Of a stretch of DNA of 64,000 bases, positions 1 to 8,464 are shown one piece after another. Under the pieces are notes generated by a model. It had not been told where the DNA came from and did not search any database. It was given only the letters and a program-made list of their open reading frames with translations. This stretch comes from Chitinophaga parva (lineage in GTDB: Bacteria > Bacteroidota > Bacteroidia > Chitinophagales > Chitinophagaceae). Numbering within the stretch: position 1 is the stretch's first letter; every line of letters begins with the position of its first letter. The translations under genes and the position numbers were made by a program. Location of the stretch: NCBI RefSeq assembly GCF_003071345.1, contig NZ_QCYK01000002.1:868001-932000 (forward strand), read 5' to 3'.

Positions 1-768
1 AAAGGTAAGGGCCCTGGCCGCGGGGAGGGGGCCTATGCGGATGTGCACCATGTCATCGCCCTCGTTGAAGGTGGGGCTGGTCACCAGGTCTACCCCCAGG
101 CCGGCTTCCCCCAGGATACTGGCGCCATCTGCCAGGGTGGCCTGTGGTGCGGGGACCAGGGCAATATGCACCGGTACCTGCAGCAGCAGGGTGGCCAGGT
201 TTTGCAGGCGCTCCAGGTCTCCCTTGGTCTGGTGCAGGAAGGGGATCATGTGCAGGAAAATATTGGCCTGCTGGGCATCCAGCAGCTCAAAGATCTCCCA
301 CCCGGGGCGGAAGATCTCCACCAGGTCGTTATAGATGTTTTTCTTATCAATTTTATTCTCGTGCAGTTCAATGAGAATGCGGAACTGGTTGATCTCCGCT
401 TCCAGGGGCAGGAAAAACAGGCGGGCAGATTTTTCCTGTTCTTTATGGATGCGGATCTGGTCTATGATCTCTTCCGTACTGCGGGTAGAGGCATAGGGCA
501 CGGAGGGATGGAAGAGCCCCTCCGGCAACATGTCGTACAGGCCTTCCCGGCTGCTTTTTATACATACAAAATCTTTATATCCCGATACCGGTGCATACCA
601 GTCGATAGATAGGATGTCTTTCGAAAAGTTGCGCTGCCCGCCGCCCACCGGCCATATGAAAAGATCGTTAAGATCCACGGCGCCGGCCTCTATCAGCTCC
701 GCCGCCAGCACGGCCGGCTTGTAATCGGTATTAAAATTGTTTATATTAAAGGAGCGGATATCGTCCAT
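1..768 (-). CDS. tssG: T6SS baseplate subunit TssG (3' end outside window)
   Basis: This minus-strand frame is open from ATG at 768 to the window edge (256 residues, no stop seen). The visible part has the layout expected of Bacteroidota TssG, the wedge protein that joins TssF, TssE and TssK in the T6SS baseplate: a mixed N-terminal region, then the helical stretch FRILIELHENK and a proline- and leucine-rich segment. It is divergent from tssN, 163 bp away, and lies in the same locus as tssK. TssG is poorly conserved, so the name rests partly on context and on no other TssG candidate being present in an otherwise complete locus. A plus-strand frame over the same DNA is an antisense shadow. Confidence 0.7.
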   Translation of the reverse strand, partial: MDDIRSFNINNFNTDYKPAVLAAELIEAGAVDLNDLFIWPVGGGQRNFSKDILSIDWYAPVSGYKDFVCIKSSREGLYDMLPEGLFHPSVPYASTRSTEEIIDQIRIHKEQEKSARLFFLPLEAEINQFRILIELHENKIDKKNIYNDLVEIFRPGWEIFELLDAQQANIFLHMIPFLHQTKGDLERLQNLATLLLQVPVHIALVPAPQATLADGASILGEAGLGVDLVTSPTFNEGDDMVHIRIGPLPAARALTF

Positions 769-931
769 AAATTAATAATTCACTTATTTTTGTTGTCTTG
801 AAAAACGACAGCTGAAACTGGTTAATTGTTAGTAACACCCACAAAAATCAAACCCTACCAGGCGATGCTTCCAAAAATAAACTTATTTTTCTCTTTATAA
901 ACGTCAGTTACAATTACGGAACCGAATAACG

Positions 932-1822
932 ATGGATGTTAAGCCGATTTTTACCAGTTACATTCTTTTTCCCCTTCTCACTATGATCATGGGGGCCGTG
1001 ATGGTGGTCCTCAATAAGAAAAACAAATTAATGAGCAGCCGTCGCCTGGTGGTGACGGTACTCCTAACCAGCTTGGTGCTGGCGGTGCCGGGTTTCGGCG
1101 GTGCACTGGGACTGCAGTTTATGCCATGGGGCTACCTGGGCGCGCAGGTTATTTATTTATTGCTGGGCATTCTGGCGGTGTGGCTTTTGTCTAAACATTA
1201 CCCCGAGGTGCTGGAGCACCGCAAGGGCATGCTGGTATTGTGCGCGGTGATTGCGGTGGGGCTGGGCGTGTTCCTTTTTAAACTGGCCTTCAACTGGCTT
1301 AACGACCTGGATTATGGCTGGCTGGCGGCTACATCGGCGCTGGTGTTCCTGGTGCCGCTCGTGTTCTGGTGGGCTTACATGGCCATGCTGGAGATCCCGT
1401 CAGAAATTTATACCGTTTGGTATTATCCTCGCCAGGCCGTGTCCATGGACCTGTTTGACGTGGATCTTGATAAACTGAAAGTACTGGAAGTGGAGCTGTT
1501 CAAGGCGGTGAATGATCCCAGCCCACTGAAGGTGAAAGTGAAAGCGCCGCCGGACATGGTGTTTGGCGCATGGTTCCAGAAGTTCATAGATGATTACAAT
1601 ACCAAATTCCCCCGGGCAGGTGTACAGTTTGAAGGGCCGGAAGGGGATGCTTACGGATGGATCTTTTATGTGAAGCCATCCTTCTTTAAAAAGAAGCAAT
1701 TTATTAATCCCGACATATCCGTAGCGCAAAACCAGGTGAGTGAGAAATACACCATTCATGCAAGGCGTGTAACGCGGCTGGAACATGAACTGGGCGGTGA
1801 AGACCGCGTAGTGATCCTGTAG
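932..1822 (+). CDS. tssN: T6SS membrane-complex protein TssN
   Basis: The protein has 296 residues. Its N-terminal half is strongly hydrophobic, with about five membrane segments (roughly residues 8-27, 39-59, 68-86, 99-121 and 130-153). The C-terminal half (about 155-296) is soluble and mixed charge. This matches TssN, found only in Bacteroidota T6SSiii loci. Published work on Bacteroides fragilis places TssN as the link between the envelope complex TssNQOPR and the baseplate, with its soluble domain in the cytoplasm. The gene lies 24 bp upstream of tssK and divergent from tssG, so the link gene sits next to the baseplate genes it would contact. The start is the first ATG of the frame. Confidence 0.8.
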   Translation: MDVKPIFTSYILFPLLTMIMGAVMVVLNKKNKLMSSRRLVVTVLLTSLVLAVPGFGGALGLQFMPWGYLGAQVIYLLLGILAVWLLSKHYPEVLEHRKGMLVLCAVIAVGLGVFLFKLAFNWLNDLDYGWLAATSALVFLVPLVFWWAYMAMLEIPSEIYTVWYYPRQAVSMDLFDVDLDKLKVLEVELFKAVNDPSPLKVKVKAPPDMVFGAWFQKFIDDYNTKFPRAGVQFEGPEGDAYGWIFYVKPSFFKKKQFINPDISVAQNQVSEKYTIHARRVTRLEHELGGEDRVVIL

Positions 1823-1846
1823 CGCTTTGATGTAAATGAAAAGCTT

Positions 1847-3004
1847 ATGTTATTTCCTGTAAGACATCCTGCAGTGAACTGGGTGGATGGTATGAAAATA
1901 TCCAAACAACAGTTCATTGACACAGAAGACCATTTTGCCGACACCCTGCGCGATGCCACATCGCTGTTCCTGCGCAGTTACGACTTTGGCCTGCTGCCGC
2001 CTTTCCGCGGTCAGCGCCAGAGCTGTGATTTTGAAATTACAGAGCGGGTGACCAACCAGGTGGAGGTGCGGCTGCGCCAATGCAATGCCGTGACCGCGGG
2101 AGGCCTGCGCATTCACCTGCTGCCCCAGGAATATGCAGACCAGCTGGTGCAGCACTACAGCTTTGCCGATGCCGATCCCCAGGACGAAGGGCAGGTAACA
2201 CGTTACAGCATTGTGCTCAGTGTAAACCCCTACGAGCGGGTGCCCACCGGCGTGCCAGATCCCGGAGAAACGCCGCCCCGCCACCCGTTTGCTGCGCATG
2301 CGTATGCATTGAACATCTTGCCCGGAGAGCAGGTGGAAGCAGGCGAAATGGGCCTCAACCACCTGGTGATAGGGCAATTGCTGCGCCAGCATGGGCGCGT
2401 GTCTGTCAATGAAAATTACATTCCGCCCTGCGCGGCCATCATCAGCCACCCGGCACTCATCCGTTACTACGAGCGTTTAAGCACGCTGCTGAACGAGATC
2501 CAGATCTGCAGCTTCAAGATCATAGATAAGGTAACGGCGCGGGACAGCCGTACGCCCCTGGCCGGGAATATTAAATTGCTGGCAGAGCGCATGCTGGACT
2601 ACATAGCACAGGTGTTCTTCACCTACCGGAATGTGGCCCACCAGCAGCCCCCGGTGCAGGTAGTGAGCTATTTCTCTAACCTGGCGCACATTTTTTATAC
2701 GGTGATGAACTACCCCGGTGCACGGGAGAAAGAAGAAATGCTGAAATATTTTTATGAATGGAAAGACGTGACCCCCGGCAACTTTGAAGACCTGCTGGCC
2801 CGCACGGTGGACCTGGTGTACGATCATTACAACATCCACCAATCCATGGCGCAGGTGCTGGATTTTATGCAGGTACTGAGTGCGCTGTGGAATAAGCTGA
2901 GCAGCCTGGAATTTATTGGCCAGCGCAGGGAGAACATCGTAGTGGCAGAGCAGAAGACCATAGAGCAGGTACAAGCCAAGCGCAGCTGGACTTTACTCGA
3001 TTAG
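1847..3004 (+). CDS. tssK: T6SS baseplate subunit TssK
   Basis: The product (385 residues) starts with the segment PAVNWVDGMKISKQQF, which matches the conserved TssK N-terminal motif (V-W-x-x-G-M then a short hydrophobic/QHF-like stretch). The rest looks like the shoulder and head domains of TssK, shorter than the roughly 440 residues usual in Pseudomonadota. TssK trimers bind TssF/TssG wedges and connect the baseplate to the membrane complex, which here would be TssN, the gene just upstream. It is followed by a clear intrinsic terminator at 3030-3060, so tssN-tssK probably form one transcription unit. Confidence 0.85.
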   Translation: MLFPVRHPAVNWVDGMKISKQQFIDTEDHFADTLRDATSLFLRSYDFGLLPPFRGQRQSCDFEITERVTNQVEVRLRQCNAVTAGGLRIHLLPQEYADQLVQHYSFADADPQDEGQVTRYSIVLSVNPYERVPTGVPDPGETPPRHPFAAHAYALNILPGEQVEAGEMGLNHLVIGQLLRQHGRVSVNENYIPPCAAIISHPALIRYYERLSTLLNEIQICSFKIIDKVTARDSRTPLAGNIKLLAERMLDYIAQVFFTYRNVAHQQPPVQVVSYFSNLAHIFYTVMNYPGAREKEEMLKYFYEWKDVTPGNFEDLLARTVDLVYDHYNIHQSMAQVLDFMQVLSALWNKLSSLEFIGQRRENIVVAEQKTIEQVQAKRSWTLLD

Positions 3005-3029
3005 CATACATTGTTAAAAAAAATATAAG

Positions 3030-3060
3030 ATCCCGTTTGCCGAAGGTGAACGGGATTTTT
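3030..3060 (+). terminator. Intrinsic terminator after tssK
   Basis: An 8-bp perfect stem (ATCCCGTT / AACGGGAT) with an 11-nt loop is followed directly by a run of T. It lies 25 bp after the tssK stop codon. Confidence 0.8.
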
Positions 3061-3123
3061 CATGAAAAGATCATATTACGGGAACATTTTTTTATGTAAA
3101 TTTTGGTTGGAATTAGTGTGCTT

Positions 3124-3402
3124 ATGGACAAGGAAATGCATAAGGCCCTGCGCCTGCTGGATGCAGGACAAACGGGCAGGGCTGTGACCATTTTAGAGGA
3201 GATCATTGCAATGGCCCGGCAGGAACGGATGCCGGTGTTGCTGGTGCGTGCCAGCTGCGTACTGGGAGAGGTGTACTACTTACAAGGCCAGCTGGATACC
3301 GCGAGAACTTATTTTACAGATGTACTGAACACGCCACTGGATACAGATGTGGCGGATTATGAGAAAGGCCGGGCGGCAGACCTGCTGGACCGGATCATTT
3401 AG
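3124..3402 (+). CDS. Small TPR-like protein of unknown function
   Basis: Counted from ATG 3124 the protein has 92 residues; TTG 3103 or GTG 3118 would add up to seven. It is almost entirely helical and reads as two to three TPR-type helix pairs, for example LLDAGQTGRAVTILEEII and ASCVLGEVYYLQGQLDTARTYF, with the typical small-residue and aromatic spacing. TPR folds bind protein partners. The gene sits between the tssK terminator and another small gene that precedes the Rhs toxin, so a T6SS accessory role is possible but not shown. No signal peptide or membrane segment is seen. Confidence 0.6.
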   Translation: MDKEMHKALRLLDAGQTGRAVTILEEIIAMARQERMPVLLVRASCVLGEVYYLQGQLDTARTYFTDVLNTPLDTDVADYEKGRAADLLDRII

Positions 3403-3423
3403 CCATTTAAATTTAATACAACC

Positions 3424-3720
3424 ATGGGACTGGATTTTTTAATCTTTAGAGAAGGCAAACGCAGGGAAGTATTTGAACTGGCAGAAGACCTGCAGAAAGC
3501 AATTTTTGGATCCATTGAACTGGCCACGGACAGTGTGCTGGCAAAGGTCCGCGATTATAAGAGCACCGTGTCGCTGACGGGCAGCCAGGTTACGGCCTTG
3601 CTGCGGGAGCTGAAAGACCAGGCAATGGGCCTTGCGCCGGCGTTCAGGAGCACCTTGCAGCAGGTGATCAGTGTGTTGGAGGACGATGCGGTGTATAAGG
3701 TGCAAATTGCAGGAGCGTGA
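3424..3720 (+). CDS. Small helical protein of unknown function
   Basis: A 98-residue acidic, helical protein that I do not recognise. It starts MGLDFLIFREGKRREVFELA and has no signal peptide, cysteine or membrane segment. It follows the TPR-like gene by 21 bp and ends 26 bp before a strong terminator (3747-3786), so the two small genes probably form one unit, separate from both tssK and the Rhs gene. Codon use matches the neighbouring T6SS genes, which supports a real gene. Confidence 0.55.
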   Translation: MGLDFLIFREGKRREVFELAEDLQKAIFGSIELATDSVLAKVRDYKSTVSLTGSQVTALLRELKDQAMGLAPAFRSTLQQVISVLEDDAVYKVQIAGA

Positions 3721-3746
3721 GTTAGAAAAATGTGTAAAAAAATGTG

Positions 3747-3786
3747 TTGAGATCACCCGGGAATGGGTGGTCTCAATTTTTTTTTT
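3747..3786 (+). terminator. Intrinsic terminator before the Rhs gene
   Basis: A 12-bp stem (TTGAGATCACCC / GGGTGGTCTCAA, one G-T pair) with a 6-nt loop is followed by about ten T. It isolates the Rhs gene from the small genes upstream. From here to 4003 (216 bp) the DNA is AT-rich and I see no gene; it should hold the Rhs promoter, but I find no convincing -33/-7 pair. Confidence 0.85.
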
Positions 3787-4002
3787 GTGGGAATACAGAC
3801 AAATTTTTCATGAGCCTTCCGGGCGATGCAAATGGGCCTGATATTTGTTATGCCTGGAAATGTTACCGGATTTTTGTAAGGATACCTAAATCATCGTTTT
3901 ATTTTATATTTTTACCCATGCGGAACACTTGGCACATTGTTGACCCTTTTTAACTCCTATCGCAATGTACGTGTACCACTGTTAACTGCATAATGCATTT
4001 GT

Positions 4003-7000
4003 ATGAACCTCGTGAACAAACACGGAACCATCATCCTTGGGATAGATATCCACTTTACTGAATTACCGCCTTTCAACCCACTGCAACCCTTTATCGGGTT
4101 GGTGTTTGATGTGATGGACTACATTCCGTTCATAGGCGCCAGCATTATTGTGAACGGCATGCGCCGCGGCGTGTCCGATACCAGCGGCATGCTGGTCACC
4201 TGGAAACATATTCCCATTGCCACCGGGCCTTTTGTGGAGATGCCGCTGATCGCCCACCAGTCCGTGAATTTCTTTGGCAGCATGAATACCTATGGGCAGG
4301 GAAGGCGATTGAGCCCTACCACCTATATGAAGATGACGTGTAACGACATCGGCATCCCATTGTCTGCCCATGCCGGGGAGAAGTTTAAGCCCATGTTTTC
4401 CTTATTTGCGCCCACTTCTTTCAGCATCCCCATTCCCATCGGGATGCCTGTAATGCTGGGTGGCCCCTTTGTGCCGGACCTTACAGGGGCACTGATCAAT
4501 CTTGTAGCCTCTTTTGGATTCAGCGCATTGCTGAAAGGAGGCAGGAAGCTACTGAGCAAGGCATTGAACAGCAAAGCCACAAAAGCCCTCAGTGCCACGA
4601 TGGATAAGGCTTTTAAAAAGATGAAGTGCCTGAAGGACCCTGTGAACATGGTGACGGGGAATGTACTGTACACAGGGTGCGATTTTGAATTGCCTGGCAT
4701 ACTGCCCCTGAAATGGGAGCGGCACTGGCACAGCGACAGTGGTGTTAAGGGCTTGCTGGGGCATGGTACCACCTGCCTGTTTGATACGCGGCTGGAAATA
4801 ATGGATGGAACGGAAATAGCCATGCTGCTGCCGGACGGGCGTGCAGCAGGTTTTGAATTACCCCTGCCGGGAGAAGAAAATTACAACCGCATAGAACGCC
4901 TTACCCTGCGGCATTGCGGCGATCACTTTGAAGTGAAAGATCATGTGGCACAGTTCATATACGTCTTCAATGGCGACCTCCGGTTGGCCATGCTGCGCAA
5001 TGAGCAGGGCTTTGCCATCAAAGCAGTATACCACAGCGGTGTGCTGTCGCAGGTGATAGACAGTGCCGGCAGGGTGCTGAAGATCTTTACAGACCAGGAA
5101 GGCCGTATCACGGCCATTCATAGTGAGCAGCAACTGCTGGCAGGCTATGCCTATAATGAAGCTGGCGACCTTTGTAAGATCACGGATGCATTGCAACAGG
5201 CAACCTGCATCGTGTATGAGCAGCACCATATGATAAAGAAAACGGATCGCAACGGACAGTCGTTTTACTGGAAATATGAGGGGCATCGCTGTGTGCGTAC
5301 CTGGGGAGACGGAGGCCTGCTGGAAGGACAAATCACCTATCATGCTGGCTACAATGTAATGCACTCCCCCGGCGGCCGTAGCGAGATTTTTTATTACGAT
5401 GAGGATCAGCTTTGTACGCAGATCACGGATGCCCTGGGCAATAACCGCTTTATGGATTACACGGAATGGGAAGAACTGTACCGTAGTATTGATGAAGAAG
5501 GAAACATGACCGGGTACCGTTATGATGACCGGGGCAATTGCGTTAGCATCATACTGCCGGATAAAGTGGAAGAGCTATTCATTTTTGATGAAACCGACCG
5601 CATGGTTATGCATACCGATGGCGCAGGGAATACGGTAGTACGTACCTACAATGAACTGGGGCTGCCGGAGGTGGTCATCAACGCAGACAATTCGATTACC
5701 AGTTATAGTTACGATGCCCGCCACCGCCTGGTGGGGATAGAAAATGGAGACAGGAAAACCTTGCTGCAATATGATGCACAGGATAACCTGGCGTCCGTGA
5801 CACTGCCGGATGGCAGTGAAACCCGGTGGGAGTACGATCAGCTGGGCCATTGCATCCGCCGCATAAACGCAAGTGGTGGGGTACAGTCGCTGGTGTATGA
5901 CCTGCTGGGCCGCGCTACCCGCATACAGCAGCCGGATGGAAATGTGATCTGGTTACAATACAATGCCTATGAGGAAGTATTGCACGCGAGGGACAGCCAG
6001 CATGATATCCTTTTTGAATACACGCCGCTGGGCAGCCTGCGCCGGCGTACGGAAAGGGGCGCCACCTGGCAATTGCAGTACAACGGGGAGGATGAACTTA
6101 TGTGCATTACCAATGAAGTACAGGAACGGTATTGTTTTGAGCGCAACGGGCGTGGCGAAATTGTAAAGGAAACGGGCTTTGACGGGCAGCAGCGCCAGTA
6201 TGATCGGTATGCCAATGGCTGGATCCGTAAGGTAACAAGGCCGGAAGGACGCTCTACCACCTGTGAGTACGATGCCAATGGCCGCATTATAAGATTGGAA
6301 TATCATGATGGGACTTTTGAGGTATTCAGCTATGATAAGAACGGCCTGCTCACGTCCGCCATTAACGATTATGCAGCGGTCTATTTTAACCGGGATAACC
6401 TCGGCAGGGTGATCACAGAGCGCACGGTGGTTAACGGGCAGGAATATACGGTGCAATCTGTGTTTAACAGGACGGGGCAACGCTGCCGCCTGCAAAGCAG
6501 CCTGGGGGCTGACCTGGGAATGGAATACACCGCTATGGGCTTGCTTAGCAGGATGACAGCAACGCAGGGGCAGCAGCATTGGGACATGCGCCTTAATTAC
6601 AATAACCTGGGGATGGAAACCGACCGCTGGCTGCCGGGTAACCTATCTGCGCATATGGCTTATGATCACGCAGGACATCCATTGCGCCAAACGGTACGGA
6701 CCAGTGGCCGGGAGGCCCGGCGCCGGCGCTACGAATGGGATGCAAATGACCGGCTGGTGACCATGCTGAATGAACTGACGAATGGATTTATCACCTATGG
6801 GCACGATGACTTTGATAACCTGGCCTGGGCGGAGTATGAAGACGGACAGCGCCAATACAAAACACCGGATGCGGCGGGGAACATTTACACCAGCGCCACG
6901 CAGCGGGACCGCCGCTATGAAGCTGGCGGGCGCCTGGCATGGAACCAGGGCTGGCACTATCGTTACGATGCGGAGGGGAATCTTATAGAAAAAAGCAATG

Positions 7001-8094
7001 GCGCGGGTACCGTGTGGAAATATGCATGGTATGCCAATGGCATGCTGCAGGAAGTGACGCGGCCGGATGGCGAGACCGTTTCCTTTGCCTATGATGCGCT
7101 GGGAAGGCGCATGGAAAAGCAATACCGCGGTACAGTAACGCGCTGGATCTGGGATGGCCGCACACCCTTCCAGGAATGGCAATATGCCGCAACGGAAAGA
7201 CCAGTGCTGGTCACCGATGCATGGGGCGACCTGAAAGCAAGTGGCACTGAGCCGGTGGAAGGGCTGATCACCTGGGTGTTTAAAGACGGCAGCCTGGCTC
7301 CGGCAGCAAAGCTGACCGGCGATCACGCTTATTCCATTATTTCAAACTACATGGGCACGCCCGTGGAAATGTATGACGAAAGCGGGCAACAGGTATGGGC
7401 GGCTGAATTGGATATTTACGGCGGGGTGCGCAGTGGCGGTAAAGGCGATCCCGGGGCTTGTCCCTTCCGCTTCCAGGGCCAGTATGAAGATGCAGAGACG
7501 GGATTGTACTACAACCGGTTTCGCTACTACAGTCCCGGGGAGGGCAATTATATCAGCCCGGACCCGGTGAAGCTGGCGGGCGATAACCCAACATTGTACG
7601 GCTATGTGAAGGACGTGAATACCTGGGTAGATACAGATGGCCTGGGTCCAACGGTCCCTGACTTTAATACACTGAAAGACCTGGCCACGAATCACCTGGA
7701 TTTTTCTACAACAAAAGACGGGGCCGTATTCTGGTCCGGCTCCCGGATGGAAACAGCGCAGGCATGGGCTGCGGCCAACGGTAAAACTACGCTGGAGCAA
7801 ACCGTGGGCGGGAAATACCTGGATGACCTGAAATTATTTAGCCCCGGTAGCCCCCTGAGTGGTAAAGAAGCCGCCGAGATTTGGGATATTGCGTCTAAAA
7901 GATTTGCAGACAATGCTTCCGGTGAGGTGAACGTGTTTTCTACCGGGGCAAAGCGCATTGGAGCGTATGGAGAAAGAACGTGGTGGCGCATCGAAAAGCC
8001 GGCGTTAATGCGGAATGGCAATGTAAAGGCCATTATACGAAGAAGGATAGATGGAAGCAAATCGTTATTTGGTCATGTATTTAAATGTCATTAG
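4003..8094 (+). CDS. PAAR-like / Rhs polymorphic toxin, T6SS effector
   Basis: The protein has 1363 residues. Residues 1 to about 160 form a PAAR-like tip domain (motifs GVSDTSGML, SPTTYMKMTCNDIGIPLS). A hydrophobic stretch follows near 150-180, then a DUF6531-type segment (DPVNMVTGNVLYTGCDFELPG, from about 207 on) and many YD/RHS repeats. The Rhs core ends with ETGLYYNRFRYY, then ISPDP and DTDGLG near 1214. About 150 residues after the core are a variable C-terminal domain, the likely toxin, with FWSGS, GKTTLEQT and ASGEVNVFS. Rhs cages enclose the toxin and are cut at the core. I cannot assign the toxin activity. The next gene overlaps by 10 bp and is the likely immunity gene. A second gene with a related N-terminus starts at 63563. 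Confidence 0.9.
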   Translation: MNLVNKHGTIILGIDIHFTELPPFNPLQPFIGLVFDVMDYIPFIGASIIVNGMRRGVSDTSGMLVTWKHIPIATGPFVEMPLIAHQSVNFFGSMNTYGQGRRLSPTTYMKMTCNDIGIPLSAHAGEKFKPMFSLFAPTSFSIPIPIGMPVMLGGPFVPDLTGALINLVASFGFSALLKGGRKLLSKALNSKATKALSATMDKAFKKMKCLKDPVNMVTGNVLYTGCDFELPGILPLKWERHWHSDSGVKGLLGHGTTCLFDTRLEIMDGTEIAMLLPDGRAAGFELPLPGEENYNRIERLTLRHCGDHFEVKDHVAQFIYVFNGDLRLAMLRNEQGFAIKAVYHSGVLSQVIDSAGRVLKIFTDQEGRITAIHSEQQLLAGYAYNEAGDLCKITDALQQATCIVYEQHHMIKKTDRNGQSFYWKYEGHRCVRTWGDGGLLEGQITYHAGYNVMHSPGGRSEIFYYDEDQLCTQITDALGNNRFMDYTEWEELYRSIDEEGNMTGYRYDDRGNCVSIILPDKVEELFIFDETDRMVMHTDGAGNTVVRTYNELGLPEVVINADNSITSYSYDARHRLVGIENGDRKTLLQYDAQDNLASVTLPDGSETRWEYDQLGHCIRRINASGGVQSLVYDLLGRATRIQQPDGNVIWLQYNAYEEVLHARDSQHDILFEYTPLGSLRRRTERGATWQLQYNGEDELMCITNEVQERYCFERNGRGEIVKETGFDGQQRQYDRYANGWIRKVTRPEGRSTTCEYDANGRIIRLEYHDGTFEVFSYDKNGLLTSAINDYAAVYFNRDNLGRVITERTVVNGQEYTVQSVFNRTGQRCRLQSSLGADLGMEYTAMGLLSRMTATQGQQHWDMRLNYNNLGMETDRWLPGNLSAHMAYDHAGHPLRQTVRTSGREARRRRYEWDANDRLVTMLNELTNGFITYGHDDFDNLAWAEYEDGQRQYKTPDAAGNIYTSATQRDRRYEAGGRLAWNQGWHYRYDAEGNLIEKSNGAGTVWKYAWYANGMLQEVTRPDGETVSFAYDALGRRMEKQYRGTVTRWIWDGRTPFQEWQYAATERPVLVTDAWGDLKASGTEPVEGLITWVFKDGSLAPAAKLTGDHAYSIISNYMGTPVEMYDESGQQVWAAELDIYGGVRSGGKGDPGACPFRFQGQYEDAETGLYYNRFRYYSPGEGNYISPDPVKLAGDNPTLYGYVKDVNTWVDTDGLGPTVPDFNTLKDLATNHLDFSTTKDGAVFWSGSRMETAQAWAAANGKTTLEQTVGGKYLDDLKLFSPGSPLSGKEAAEIWDIASKRFADNASGEVNVFSTGAKRIGAYGERTWWRIEKPALMRNGNVKAIIRRRIDGSKSLFGHVFKCH

Positions 8095-8408
8095 GGATGA
8101 ATCATAAAGAAAAAGCTGCCCTGGCAAAACAGCTGATAGGGCTGGGGGAAAAGGAAGTATACACCTACCATGAACAGGGCATCACCTACCGCATGCTGAT
8201 CGTGTTCCGGGGCGAAGGATTATTTTATGCAGAGAACGACCAGTGCCTGGTGTTTGATAAGTTTTCCGCCAGGGATGCCGTAGTGTCTATGAAGGGCGTG
8301 GATAAGTGGCTGGATGGAACCCCGTTTGCAGACAGGGAGCGGCTGAAAGAAAACCTGAAAAAGTACTATAAGCAGTCTTACAAAGACGCGCTTGACATAG
8401 AGGAATAA
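8085..8408 (+). CDS. Putative immunity protein to the Rhs toxin
   Basis: A 107-residue soluble protein (103 if it starts at ATG 8097). It has no signal peptide, so it would act in the cytoplasm, and by inference the Rhs toxin domain does too. The assignment is by position: it overlaps the 3' end of the Rhs gene and is followed by a terminator. The sequence is charged, with a central beta-rich stretch (ITYRMLIVFRGEGLFYAE) and a helical lysine-rich tail. I recognise no family. Confidence 0.65.
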   Translation: MSLGMNHKEKAALAKQLIGLGEKEVYTYHEQGITYRMLIVFRGEGLFYAENDQCLVFDKFSARDAVVSMKGVDKWLDGTPFADRERLKENLKKYYKQSYKDALDIEE

Positions 8409-8449
8409 AAAAAGAGCGATGAAAAATATTTTTCATCGCTCTTTTTTTA
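8407..8449. terminator. Bidirectional terminator between immunity gene and susD
   Basis: A long, almost perfect inverted repeat (AAAGAGCGATGAAAAA / TTTTTCATCGCTCTTT) with a very short loop is flanked by A and T runs. It lies between convergent genes and can serve both strands. It also marks the left border of the carbohydrate-utilisation block. Confidence 0.9.
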
Positions 8450-8464
8450 AAACGCTACTATCTG

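Noticed and set aside
43..612. Plus-strand frame of 189 codons at the left edge
   Set aside because: It lies antisense to tssG, which has better family motifs and runs off the window; the plus frame shows no recognisable domain.
785..792. TATTTTTG as a promoter for tssN
   Set aside because: The -7 match is good but no TTTG/TTG occurs at the -33 distance, and the DNA is AT-rich enough for chance matches.
3744..3953. Plus-strand frame of 69 codons between the small genes and the Rhs gene
   Set aside because: It starts inside the stem of a strong terminator and encodes a low-complexity, phenylalanine-rich peptide.
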